A DNA stretch of 64,000 nucleotides from contig JAPONQ010000067.1 in NCBI GenBank assembly GCA_026713865.1, positions 30,778-94,777 on the forward strand. Direction: 5' to 3'. Below, one piece after another: positions 25,195 to 33,582 of this stretch. Position numbers and translations under genes: made by a program. Below the pieces are notes generated by a model. The model did no database searches. It saw only the letters and a list, made by a program, of their open reading frames with translations, and was not told the DNA's origin. Position 1 is the stretch's first letter. Each line of letters opens with the position of its first letter. This stretch comes from Chloroflexota bacterium. Lineage in GTDB: Bacteria; Chloroflexota; Dehalococcoidia; UBA2979.

Positions 25195-26619
25195 CTACGC
25201 CTCGCCCGCGACCGGCGGCCAGCGATCGCGCCAGGGCGCGATCGCCTCGAAGGCGGCCGAGGCGCGGAGCACGGCGGCGTCGTCCCGCCAGCGGCCGACC
25301 ATCTGCAGCCCGACCGGCAGTCCGTCGACCTCCCCGCAGGGCAGCGTGGCGGCCGGCTGCCCGGTCAGGTTGAAGGGGTAGGTAAAGGCGGTCCACTCCA
25401 GGAACCGGCGGGGGCGACCGGCGACGCTTCCCGGTCCGTCGTCGCCCGCCGGGAAGGCCGTCACCGGCAGGGTCGGCGTCAGCAGCAGATCGTAGCGGTC
25501 GAAGAAGCGGCGCACGACGTCGACGTAGGTGTTCTGCTCGAGAATCGCCCGCCCGTAGTCGGCACCGCTGTAGCGCGCGGCGTCGCGCACGACGCCAGCG
25601 AGGCCGGGGTCGAGTTGATCCTCGATCTCGTCGAGGCGCGGGCCGAAGAGGCCGGCCATACGGCACGACCAGATCACATCGAGCACCGGGTAGGGATCGC
25701 CGGCCTCCGGGTGCGCCTCCTCGACCCTCGCGCCGAGCTCGGCCAGCCGGAGCGCCGCCGCCTCCGCCGCGTCGGCAACCTCATCCTCGACGGCCGCGTA
25801 CCCGAGATCGCGCGACCAGGCGACGCGAAGCCCGGCAAGGGCGTCGCCGCGCTCGCCATCGGCGCCCCCCTCCGCCGCCGCGGCGAGGTGGCCGCCGGCG
25901 GCGGGAAGCGACCAGCGATCCCGCGGATCGCTTCCCTCCATCACGTCGATCATGAGAGCCGCGTCGGCCACGGTGCGCGCGATCGGCCCCGAGTGCGAGA
26001 GCGTGGAGCCGGCCGGCCACTGCGGCACGCGACCGTAGGAGGGCTTGATGCCGTAGATCCCGCAGAACGCCGCCGGGATGCGGATCGAGCCGGCGCCGTC
26101 GGAGCCCTGCGCCAACGGGCCGATCCCCGAAGAGACGGCCGCCGCCGCTCCTCCGCTCGACCCGCCGGCCGTCAGGCCCTCGCGCCACGGGTTCTGCGTG
26201 CTGCCGTGCACGCGGTTGGTGGTGTCGCCCTTCCACCCGTACTCGGAGGTATTGCTCTTCCCCAGCATCACCGCGCCGGCGCGGTACAGGCGCTCCACGA
26301 GCGGTGCATCCTCCGCGGGCACATCGTCCGCGTGGAGCAGCGACCCGCGCGTGGTGCGGATGCCGGCGGTCGCGGTGAGATCCTTGATCGAAACCGGAAC
26401 GCCGGCGACGGGGCCGGCGGAGCCCTCCGCGTAGGCGCGCTCGGCCGCGGCCGCCTGCGAGAGCGCGAGCTGGGGCGTCGGCGTGACGAAGGCGCGCAGG
26501 CGCGGCTCGAGCGACTCCAGCCGGTCGAGGACGGCACGCGCCACCTCGACGGGGGAGAGCGTGCGCCGCGCGTAGAGCGCGCGCAGCTCGACGGCGGAGA
26601 GGGCCCACGGCTCACTCAC
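25195..26619 (-). CDS. Amidase (amidase signature family)
   Basis: A 474-residue amidase that would hydrolyse a carboxamide, close to the family's usual length. The Ser-cisSer-Lys triad is visible: Lys79 in PVSIKDL, Ser154 in TAGGSSGG and Ser178 in GAGSIRIPAAFCG. The rest (GIYGIKPSYGRVP, GPIARTVADAALMIDVM, FTYPFNLTGQPA) matches the family. GatA of tRNA amidotransferase is less likely, since no gatB or gatC is present. The GTG at 26619 is selected because the amidase N-terminal helix (SAVELRALYARRTLSPVEV) starts right after it; further upstream codons are Arg-rich and not family-like. Confidence 0.88.
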   Translation of the reverse strand: MSEPWALSAVELRALYARRTLSPVEVARAVLDRLESLEPRLRAFVTPTPQLALSQAAAAERAYAEGSAGPVAGVPVSIKDLTATAGIRTTRGSLLHADDVPAEDAPLVERLYRAGAVMLGKSNTSEYGWKGDTTNRVHGSTQNPWREGLTAGGSSGGAAAAVSSGIGPLAQGSDGAGSIRIPAAFCGIYGIKPSYGRVPQWPAGSTLSHSGPIARTVADAALMIDVMEGSDPRDRWSLPAAGGHLAAAAEGGADGERGDALAGLRVAWSRDLGYAAVEDEVADAAEAAALRLAELGARVEEAHPEAGDPYPVLDVIWSCRMAGLFGPRLDEIEDQLDPGLAGVVRDAARYSGADYGRAILEQNTYVDVVRRFFDRYDLLLTPTLPVTAFPAGDDGPGSVAGRPRRFLEWTAFTYPFNLTGQPAATLPCGEVDGLPVGLQMVGRWRDDAAVLRASAAFEAIAPWRDRWPPVAGEA

Positions 26620-26870
26620 GCCCCGCACGCTAGCCGATCGCTGCCGGCGCCTGCCACCGGCCCGGCCGTCCCGCCGATCGGACCGCGCCGTCGAGAGGGG
26701 GCGGCGGCGCGCGGTGCGCGCCGCCACGGTCGAGACGGGCGGCCCGCCCGGGAGATTCGCGTGATTATCGCGCACCTTCGCGCAGTTTTAGTGAGTATTT
26801 CGAGCTTGCCGCAGCGGGCGCGCAGCCCAACGATCGGCACCGCCCGCAGACATCGCACGAAGGAGTCACG
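26620..26870. promoter_or_regulatory. Divergent intergenic region upstream of amidase and ABC importer
   Basis: No gene is seen in these 251 bases. A less GC-rich patch at about 26755-26815, with runs such as GATTATC and TTTTAGTGAGTATTTC, is the probable promoter/operator zone for the importer. No cobalamin riboswitch or iron-box consensus was recognised. AAGGAG stands six bases before the GTG at 26871. Confidence 0.35.
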
Positions 26871-27818
26871 GTGAAGCAGCGGCGACGTATGTTCGGACCA
26901 GTCGGAGCGATCGCCCTGGTCCTCGCCGCGGTCGCGGCGGCGTGCGGCGGCGAGAGCGAGGGCGGGCCGGCGCCCGCGGACGGCGACTCCGCCTACCCGG
27001 TCACCGTGACCGACCTCCTCGGCCGCGCCGTCACCATCGACTCGGCGCCCGAGCGCGTGGTCACGACCAGCCCCTCCGCCATCGAGCTGCTCGCGGACGT
27101 CGGCGGCACGGCCATCGCGCGGTCGACCACGGCCACCGCGCTTCCCGGGTCCGCCGAGCTGGCGGACGTCGGCCCCTCCTACGGCCCCTCCTTCGAGCAG
27201 ATCGTGGCTCTCGATCCCGATCTGGTGATAGCCGACGCCTCGGCGCAGGCGCACCTGGCCGGCGCATTCGAGCAGGCTCTCGCGGGGACGCCGACGCTCT
27301 TCGTCGGTGCGCGCGCCTACGCCGATCTCGCCGCCTCGGCGCGCATCCTGGGACGGGCGATCGGGAACCCCGACGGGGGCGAGGCAGCGGCGGCCGCGTT
27401 CGAGCAGATCGCCGGGGAGCTCGGCGGCGGCGGCGACCCCGCGCCTCGCGTGCTGGTCCTGGTGGCGGGTCGCGACGGCACGCTCTCCGCGGCGCTCGAT
27501 GCCTCCTTCATCGGCGATCTCGTGGCTTTGCTCGGAGCCGAGAACGTCGCTGCCTCACTCCCGCAGTCCGGACCGGTGCCGGGGTACGCGCTGCTCTCTC
27601 CCGAGTCCATCGTCAGCCTCGACCCGGAGGTGCTGCTGATCATCACCCCCGGCGGAGGCCCCTCGATCGCGCAGCTCGTCAGCGCGCGGCTGCCGGATCT
27701 CGCCGCGGTCAGGTCCGGGCGCGTCCACGAGGTCGACCTCGAGGTCTATCTGCAGGCACCCGGACCGCGCTCGCGCGAGGGCCTGCGCGCGCTCGACGCG
27801 CTCATCCATCCCGGGTAG
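26871..27818 (+). CDS. ABC importer substrate-binding lipoprotein (iron/heme/cobalamin type)
   Basis: A 315-residue periplasmic-binding protein of the FecB/BtuF class, anchored outside the membrane. The start has a basic stretch, a hydrophobic core (IALVLAAVAAAC) and a lipobox ending in Cys25, followed by a Gly/Glu/Pro linker. YPVTVTDLLGRAVTIDSAPERVV is the typical opening of the domain, then SPSAIELLADVGG, and EQIVALDPDLVIAD. The family binds ferric siderophores, heme or cobalamin, and these cannot be separated by eye. Followed by permease and ATPase genes. The GTG start has AAGGAG before it. Confidence 0.85.
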   Translation: MKQRRRMFGPVGAIALVLAAVAAACGGESEGGPAPADGDSAYPVTVTDLLGRAVTIDSAPERVVTTSPSAIELLADVGGTAIARSTTATALPGSAELADVGPSYGPSFEQIVALDPDLVIADASAQAHLAGAFEQALAGTPTLFVGARAYADLAASARILGRAIGNPDGGEAAAAAFEQIAGELGGGGDPAPRVLVLVAGRDGTLSAALDASFIGDLVALLGAENVAASLPQSGPVPGYALLSPESIVSLDPEVLLIITPGGGPSIAQLVSARLPDLAAVRSGRVHEVDLEVYLQAPGPRSREGLRALDALIHPG

Positions 27819-27836
27819 CGGCGGCCGCCTCCCCCA

Positions 27837-28832
27837 GTGCTGGTCGCGGGACGCCGCCGCCTCCGCCCGGCCCCGGCCCTCGCCGGGGCCTCGGTCGCGC
27901 TGCTCGCAGCGGCGGTGATCGCCGTCTCGCTCGGCGCCGTGCACCTCGCCCTCGGGGAGGTCGTGGCCGGGCTCTTCGACTCCGGCGACGACGCCACGCG
28001 GCGCATCGTGTGGCAGCTGCGTGTGCCGCGCGTGCTGACCGCGGGTCTCGTCGGCGCGCACCTCGGCGTCGCGGGGGCGCTGCTGCAGGGGGTGACGCGC
28101 AACCCGCTCGCCGACCCCCACATCCTCGGCTTCTCCTCGGGGGCGGGTCTCGTCGCCGTGGCGCTGGTGGTCTGGGCGCCCGGCGCGCCCGGGACGCTCG
28201 CGCCGGCCGGCGCCTTCGCCGGGTCGCTGCTGTCGGCGGCCGTCGTCTACGCGCTCGCCTGGCGCGGCGGCATCTCTCCCGTCCGCTTCGCCCTCTCCGG
28301 CGTCGCCGTGGCCGCGCTCTTCACCGCCCTCTCGGCCGCGGCCATCTCACTCTCAGATCTCTTCACCCAGGCCGCGCTCTCCTTCCTCGTCGGCGGCCTG
28401 CTGGGCACGGGCTGGGATGACCCCACGCGCGTCGCCCCCTACACGGCGGCGGGCGCGATCGCCGCCGTCGCCCTCGCCCGGTCGCTCAACGTGCTCGCGC
28501 TCGGCGACGACGTGGCGCGCGGCCTCGGCATGCGCGTCGAGCGCGTGCGGCTGGGCGCGATCGCAGCCGCCGCTGCGCTCACCGGGTCGGCCGTCGCCGT
28601 GAGCGGAATACTCGCCTTCGTGGGACTCGTGGCCCCGCACGCGGCGCGTCTTCTCGTCGGCGGCGATCACCGCCTCGTGCTGCCACTCTCCGGGCTGCTG
28701 GGCGCCACGGTGCTCGTGCTCGCCGACACCGTGGCCAGAACCGTCTGGGCCCCGGCGGAGATTCCCGCCGGCATCGTGACGGCGATCGTCGGCGCGCCCG
28801 TGCTCCTGATCCTGATCCGGACGCGCACATGA
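27837..28832 (+). CDS. FecCD/BtuC-type ABC importer permease
   Basis: A 331-residue integral membrane subunit with about ten hydrophobic segments. Signatures: RVPRVLTAGLVGAHLGVAGALLQGVTRNPLADPHILG near 60-100, and GILAFVGLVAPHAARLLVG near 258, which is the contact loop with the ATPase. Together these define the FecCD family that imports iron chelates, heme or vitamin B12. The GTG start lies 18 bases after the binding-protein stop; the TGA overlaps the ATPase ATG by four bases. Confidence 0.9.
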   Translation: MLVAGRRRLRPAPALAGASVALLAAAVIAVSLGAVHLALGEVVAGLFDSGDDATRRIVWQLRVPRVLTAGLVGAHLGVAGALLQGVTRNPLADPHILGFSSGAGLVAVALVVWAPGAPGTLAPAGAFAGSLLSAAVVYALAWRGGISPVRFALSGVAVAALFTALSAAAISLSDLFTQAALSFLVGGLLGTGWDDPTRVAPYTAAGAIAAVALARSLNVLALGDDVARGLGMRVERVRLGAIAAAAALTGSAVAVSGILAFVGLVAPHAARLLVGGDHRLVLPLSGLLGATVLVLADTVARTVWAPAEIPAGIVTAIVGAPVLLILIRTRT

Positions 28833-29677
28833 GCCGGTCGCTGCTGGAGCTGGACGACGTGCGCTGGTCTCCCGGCGGCCACCACGTCCTGCGCGGGATC
28901 ACGCTCGCCGTCGAGGCCGGCGAGATGGTGGCCGTGATCGGCCCCACCGGCAGCGGCAAGTCGACGCTCCTGCGGATCCTGGGCCGTCTGCTGCGTCCGA
29001 GCTCGGGCAGCGTGCGCGTGGAGGGCCGCGACGCCTGGAGCCTGGCGCCGGGCGAGATCGCCCGCCGCATCGCCTTCCTTCCGCAGTCGCCGGAGGCCGC
29101 GGCCGATCTCACCGTGGAGGAGCTCGCCTGGCACGGCCGCTACCCGCACCAGCGGGGACTCGCGCGGGCGCTCGGGGGCGCCCGGCCGGCCGATCGCGCC
29201 GCGGTCGAGGCCGCGCTCGAGCAGGCGGGCATCCGGGAGCTGCGGGCCGCCCGCCTGGGCGAGCTGTCGGGCGGCGAGCAGAGGCGGGCCTGGATCGCGC
29301 TCGTGCTCGCGCAGCAGGCGGACCTGCTGCTGCTCGACGAGCCGACGGCCTTCCTCGACATCGGCCACCAGCTGGAGCTGCTCACGCTACTGCGGCAGCT
29401 CAACGAGCAGAGCGCCACCACGACGGTGATGGCCCTCCACGATCTGGGGTACGCCGGCTCGCACGCGACGCGCGTCGTCGCGCTGAGCGGCGGAGCGGTC
29501 GTCGCCGACGGGGAACCGGAGCGCGTCCTGACCTCGGAGCGGCTCTCGGCGCTCTACGGGGTCGCCGTGACCGTGCTCGCCAGCCCCGCCGCAGCGACGG
29601 GCGTCCCTATCGTGGTTCCGACGGCCGGGGCTCGGCGCCCGCACCCTGAGCCGGGGACGTCTCTCCGGGGCGGATGA
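28829..29677 (+). CDS. ABC importer ATPase (FecE/BtuD type)
   Basis: A 282-residue nucleotide-binding subunit. Walker A GPTGSGKST (about 38-46), Q-loop AFLPQSPEA, signature LSGGEQRRAW, Walker B LLLLDEPTAFLD and switch His in MALHDLG are all present and in order. It powers the importer encoded by the two genes before it. The last 71 bases overlap the end of a convergent membrane-protein gene, and the final 25 residues (PTAGARRPHPEPGTSLRGG) look like an extension beyond the usual fold. Confidence 0.92.
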   Translation: MSRSLLELDDVRWSPGGHHVLRGITLAVEAGEMVAVIGPTGSGKSTLLRILGRLLRPSSGSVRVEGRDAWSLAPGEIARRIAFLPQSPEAAADLTVEELAWHGRYPHQRGLARALGGARPADRAAVEAALEQAGIRELRAARLGELSGGEQRRAWIALVLAQQADLLLLDEPTAFLDIGHQLELLTLLRQLNEQSATTTVMALHDLGYAGSHATRVVALSGGAVVADGEPERVLTSERLSALYGVAVTVLASPAAATGVPIVVPTAGARRPHPEPGTSLRGG

Positions 29678-30050
29678 GGCGCGCGGAGATCAGCAGCAGG
29701 ACGATCGCGTGCAGGACCGCGACCAGGAAGAGCTGCGCCGCCAGCGTGGCGCGCGAGGCATCCTCGTCGAAGCGGGAGAGCAGCACGAGCAGGTAGAAGA
29801 CGACCGCGAGCGCCAGGACGCGCGCCGTGACGCCCCGCCAGCTCGACGCCAGCTGCCTCATCGGCACCCGGAAGAGGTAGATGACGAGGACGATCACGTG
29901 CAGCACGACCAGGCCCGCGACGTAGAGCAGGGCGGGGACGGCGCTGCGCAGCTCGAGCAGGGGCACCAGAGCGAAGGAGGCGGCGAAGACCGCGATCGTC
30001 TTGCGGATGAAGAGCGTCCTGTCGAGGAGCTCGATGCGCATCTTCAGCAT
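29607..30050 (-). CDS. Small integral membrane protein
   Basis: A 147-residue protein with four predicted membrane segments: about 17-35 (TIAVFAASFALVPLL), 40-60 (VPALLYVAGLVVLHVIVLVIYLF), 75-95 (VLALAVVFYLLVLLS) and 105-122 (LAAQLFLVAVLHAIVLLLIS). A short Pro-rich tail follows. No family is recognised. The ATG at 30050 is used; MRIELLD three codons later is an alternative. Its 3' end runs 71 bases into the convergent ATPase gene, so one of the two ends may be longer than the functional protein. Confidence 0.55.
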   Translation of the reverse strand: MLKMRIELLDRTLFIRKTIAVFAASFALVPLLELRSAVPALLYVAGLVVLHVIVLVIYLFRVPMRQLASSWRGVTARVLALAVVFYLLVLLSRFDEDASRATLAAQLFLVAVLHAIVLLLISARLIRPGETSPAQGAGAEPRPSEPR

Positions 30051-30237
30051 CCGGCCCCCGCTCCGCCCGCACACCCGGGCATCCATTGTGCAGGGAGTCT
30101 CCCTACGCCGCGAGTCGGGGCCGCGCGGGGAGCCGCCGCGGTGCGGCCGGCGGGCGCACGCACGCTGCGGGTGGTATGAACCAGCTGCGGCGGCGGCCCC
30201 GGCCCGGGGCCGGCCGCTCGTGCCGAGAGGGGGCGCC

Positions 30238-31386
30238 GTGAAGCGCAGCACCGAGCGGATCCTGACCACCCACACCGGGAGCCTGCCGCGCCCGAAGGCG
30301 CTGCTCCCTCTGATCTTCGCCCGGGAGCGCGGCGAGGAGAGCGATCCGTCCGAGCGCCTCGCCGCCACGCGGCAGGCGGTCCACGACATCGTGCGCGCGC
30401 AGCTCGACGCGGGCATCGACGTCGTCAACGACGGCGAGCAGGGGAAGTCGAGCTACGCGACCTACGTCCAGAACAGGCTGGAGGGCTTCGAGGGCGAGCC
30501 CGTGACGCCCGCTCCGATCACCGATCCCGACTTCCCCGAGTTCTTCGCGCAGACGGCGGCGATGCGGCCGGGCGCCACCAACCCGCTGTTGCGCCGCCCC
30601 TGCAACGGACCCATCCGCTACCGCGACGTCGAGGAGCTCCGCTCCGAGCTCGACGACTTCCGGACGGCGCTCGGGGGCGTCTCGCCGGCCGACACCTTCC
30701 TCTCCGCGGCCTCCCCGGGGATCGCCTCGATCTTCATCCCCAACGAGTACTACGCGACGCACGAGCAGTACATCGGCGCGCTCGCAGACGCGATGAAGAC
30801 CGAGTACGACGCGATCCATGAGGCGGGCTTCCTGCTGCAGATCGACGCGCCCGACCTCGCGCTCAGCCGGCCGCGCTACTTCGGCCATCTCGGCGACGAT
30901 GAGTTCCGCCGGACGATCCGGACGCACGTCGAGGCCGTCAACCACGCCACCCGGGACATCCCTGCGGATCGCATGCGGATGCACCTCTGCTGGGGCAACT
31001 ACGAGGGCCCGCACCACCGGGACGTGCCGCTCGCGCAGATCGTCGACATCGCCCTCGAGGCGCGCCCGAGCGGGCTCTCGTTCGAGGCCGCCAACCCGCG
31101 GCACGAGCACGAGTGGAAGCTCTGGGAGGAGACCGCCCTGCCGGAGGGGAAGGTGCTCATACCCGGCGTCCTCGACTCGACGACGAACTACATCGAGCAT
31201 CCCGAGCTCGTCGCCGAGCGGCTCCTGCGCTTCGCCGGGGCGGTCGGCCGCGAGAACGTGATCGCGGGCACCGACTGCGGATTCTCGACCGGAGCCGGAT
31301 ACCTCCAGGTCCACCCGTCTATCACCTGGGCGAAGTTCCGCGCGATGGCCGACGGCGCCGCGATCGCCAGCCGGGAGCTCTGGTAG
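30238..31386 (+). CDS. MetE C-terminal-domain-like (cobalamin-independent methyltransferase family) protein
   Basis: A 382-residue UROD/MetE-type TIM barrel, the size of stand-alone MetE C-terminal homologues. It starts with TTHTGSLPRP, a family signature. All four zinc ligands of the family can be placed: His249 and Cys251 in RMHLCWGN, Glu283 in SFEAAN and Cys347 in GTDCGFST. Methionine synthase, epoxyalkane:coenzyme M transferase and other thiol alkyl transferases share this pattern, so the thiol acceptor is open. There is no N-terminal MetE domain and no methionine genes nearby. GTG start at 30238; an amidohydrolase and alpha/beta hydrolase follow. Confidence 0.8.
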   Translation: MKRSTERILTTHTGSLPRPKALLPLIFARERGEESDPSERLAATRQAVHDIVRAQLDAGIDVVNDGEQGKSSYATYVQNRLEGFEGEPVTPAPITDPDFPEFFAQTAAMRPGATNPLLRRPCNGPIRYRDVEELRSELDDFRTALGGVSPADTFLSAASPGIASIFIPNEYYATHEQYIGALADAMKTEYDAIHEAGFLLQIDAPDLALSRPRYFGHLGDDEFRRTIRTHVEAVNHATRDIPADRMRMHLCWGNYEGPHHRDVPLAQIVDIALEARPSGLSFEAANPRHEHEWKLWEETALPEGKVLIPGVLDSTTNYIEHPELVAERLLRFAGAVGRENVIAGTDCGFSTGAGYLQVHPSITWAKFRAMADGAAIASRELW

Positions 31387-31442
31387 CGAACCCACCGGCC
31401 CGGGCGCCGCAGTGGTGCTATCGTCGCGCGCGGAGGCCGCGC

Positions 31443-32285
31443 GTGAGTGTCGTCGACACGCAGATCCACTTCCGGCCCGCCGACAGCCCCGACCGGCCGG
31501 CGGATCCGACCGTGCACACCGGCCTCGGCGACGAGCCGTTCGGGCCCGAGCGCTTCCTGCCGATGATGGATGGCTGCGGCGTCGACCGCGCCGTGATCGT
31601 CCCTCCGGGCTTCTCGCCCGCGAACAACGACTACGCCCTCGAGTGCGTCGCCGCGCATCCCGGTCGTTTCGGCGTGATGGGGCTCGTCGATCCCACCGCC
31701 GAGGAGACGCCCGGACTGATCGCCCGCTGGCGCTCGGAGCCCGGCATGCTGGGAGTGCGGGGCTCTGTGACCGAGCTCGGGCGCGCCCGCTGGTCCTCGG
31801 ACGAGGCCGCGGAGCGCTTCTGGGCCGCGTCCGCCGAGCACCGGGTTCCCGTGGCGGTGATGGCGGCGGATGCCCTCGACTACGTCGACGAGCTGCTCGC
31901 TCGCCATCCGTCGCTGCCGCTCTCCGTCGACCACCTGGGCCTCCCGCGCATCGGCGCCGAGTGGAGCGATGCCTGGTACCGGCAGATCGAGGCCCTGGCG
32001 CGGCGTCCCCGCCTCGTGCTCAGGCTCTCGACGCTCCCCGCGCGCTCGCGCGAGCCCTTCCCCTTCGCCGACACTCACCCGCTCGCGCGGCACGCCTACG
32101 AGACGTTCGGGCCCGAGCGCCTGCTGTGGGGGACCGACCACACGCAGACGCTCGGCCGGCGGCGCGCGACCTACTGCGAGGAGCTGCGACTCGTGAGCGA
32201 GGGACTGGACTTCCTGAGCGCGGGTGAGCGGGAGGCGATCCTCGGCGGGAACGCGCTGCGCTACCTCGAGTGGCCCGGCGGCTGA
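31443..32285 (+). CDS. Amidohydrolase 2 family metal hydrolase/decarboxylase
   Basis: A 280-residue TIM-barrel hydrolase. Ligand positions seen: VVDTQIHF at the start (the usual HxH reduced to one His), SVDHLGLPRI near 160-170 and WGTDHTQTLG near 225-235. This pattern belongs to the amidohydrolase-2 group, which includes lactonases and metal-dependent decarboxylases. A close paralogue at 52506 shares FGPxR-x-LP and GVDR-x-VIVPP. The GTG at 31443 is chosen; a TATCGT box at 31419-31424 may be its promoter. Followed 52 bases later by a His-elbow alpha/beta protein. Confidence 0.8.
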   Translation: MSVVDTQIHFRPADSPDRPADPTVHTGLGDEPFGPERFLPMMDGCGVDRAVIVPPGFSPANNDYALECVAAHPGRFGVMGLVDPTAEETPGLIARWRSEPGMLGVRGSVTELGRARWSSDEAAERFWAASAEHRVPVAVMAADALDYVDELLARHPSLPLSVDHLGLPRIGAEWSDAWYRQIEALARRPRLVLRLSTLPARSREPFPFADTHPLARHAYETFGPERLLWGTDHTQTLGRRRATYCEELRLVSEGLDFLSAGEREAILGGNALRYLEWPGG

Positions 32286-32337
32286 GGATCGTGGCGCCGG
32301 CGCGGCATCCGTCGCCGGCGAAGCGGGGGAGCGCCCG

Positions 32338-33177
32338 ATGACGCCAGCGCCGCCCGGCCGCGTGAGACGCGGCCTCGTGGAGACCCGCGCAGGGGCGGTC
32401 GAGTACTGCGAGCTCGGCTCGGGACCGGCGCTCCTGGCCCTGCATCCCACCCCCGGCTCCTGCCTCTGGTACGCCGACGTCGCGCCGCTCCTCGCCGGCG
32501 AACGACGGCTGCTGGCGATGACAACGATGGGTTACGGCCGCTCGGAGCGCCCGCACCCGCCCTACACGACCGTCGGCGAGTACGCGGCGGCCGCCGTCGC
32601 CTTCCTCGATGCGATGGGGGTGGAGCGCGCGGGCGTCGTCGGATCGCACACCGGCTCGGTGCTCGCGGTGGAGGTGGCCGCGGGCTGGCCCGAGCGCGTC
32701 GAGGCGCTCGTGCTCGGCGAGCCCTTCAACTGGAACACGCCCGCCCGGCGCGAGGTGCTGACCCGACAGCACCGCTACGTTCCGCCCGCGCCGGACGGAT
32801 CGCACCTCGTGGAGCTCTGGCGGCGGCAGGGGCCCGGCCGGCCCGGCGTCGACCTCCGGGAGTTCGCCCGGCGCTTCGTCGACTTCCTCGTCGTCAACGC
32901 CCCCGAGGCGGCGTACGGGGAGCTGGGCTGGGAGGGGGCCGGGCCCCATGCGATCACGCGATACGAGATGTGGGACCGCGCCGCCGCCATCGAGGCGCCG
33001 ACGCTCGTGATCCACGGGTCGGGGAGCGACCTCGGGCGCTCTCACGAGCGCTTCCTGGCGACGATCGCGCGCTCGCGCGGGCTTCGTCCCCCGAGCCACG
33101 GGCGCTTCTCGCCCCGCGAGGCACCCGTGCTCTGGGCCGACGAGGTCACCGGCTTCCTCCGGGATCCGGGCGTCTGA
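32338..33177 (+). CDS. Alpha/beta-hydrolase-fold protein with His at the nucleophile position
   Basis: A 279-residue alpha/beta-hydrolase fold. The elbow reads VVGSHTGSVLA: G102-S-H104-T-G106, so His replaces Ser. Oxyanion region LALHPTPGSC, turn MTTMGYGRSE, then GEPFNWNTP after strand 6. An Asp is possible after strand 7 (HGSGSDLGR), and a late His is present (PPSHGRFS). It shares most of its length with the protein at 19278. It lies directly after an amidohydrolase gene, probably in one transcript. Chemistry unknown; not expected to be a classical serine esterase. Confidence 0.75.
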   Translation: MTPAPPGRVRRGLVETRAGAVEYCELGSGPALLALHPTPGSCLWYADVAPLLAGERRLLAMTTMGYGRSERPHPPYTTVGEYAAAAVAFLDAMGVERAGVVGSHTGSVLAVEVAAGWPERVEALVLGEPFNWNTPARREVLTRQHRYVPPAPDGSHLVELWRRQGPGRPGVDLREFARRFVDFLVVNAPEAAYGELGWEGAGPHAITRYEMWDRAAAIEAPTLVIHGSGSDLGRSHERFLATIARSRGLRPPSHGRFSPREAPVLWADEVTGFLRDPGV

Positions 33178-33210
33178 GACGGACGTGGCAGCGGGGGGAG
33201 GAGGAGTGAG

Positions 33211-33564
33211 ATGAGGGTGCAGACCGGACAGCTGCTCAGCCTCGGCTACGGCAAGTACGCGCGATCGGACGAGGTCGTCGCCATCGATCCGATCACGGAG
33301 GGCCGGGGCCCCGGGCGCCGCACGCACGTCTGGGTGCGCGGCCTACCGGAGCCGCTGGTCGCGTCCCGGTCCGACGGCGCGCTCGTCGACGATCTGGTGA
33401 CGCCGGCTGAGGAGGCGGCGCGGATGCGGCAGCTGCGCTCGGCCCTGACCACGGTTGCTGCCGCGCTCGAGGGCGTCCCGCCCGTCCTGCAGCGCGTGCT
33501 CCGCGAGGAGAGCCACGTCGACATCGCCGCGCTCATCAGCGACTCGCGCCGCGCCCTCGGCTAG
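33211..33564 (+). CDS. RemA-like (DUF370) protein with C-terminal extension
   Basis: A 117-residue protein. The first 60 residues recall RemA: LLSLGYGKYARSDEVVAIDPI parallels the glycine-rich strand that opens RemA, and GRRTHVWVRG followed by LVASRSDGALVDDLV parallels its GRRT-x-V segment and the closing ILS-x(n)-L. RemA forms rings and binds DNA in Bacillus. The remaining 55 residues are helical and absent from typical 80-90-residue RemA. GGAGGAGG stands before the ATG. The match is by eye only; a regulator of the nearby genes is a reasonable guess. Confidence 0.5.
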   Translation: MRVQTGQLLSLGYGKYARSDEVVAIDPITEGRGPGRRTHVWVRGLPEPLVASRSDGALVDDLVTPAEEAARMRQLRSALTTVAAALEGVPPVLQRVLREESHVDIAALISDSRRALG

Positions 33565-33582
33565 GGCGATCGGGGTCCCGCC

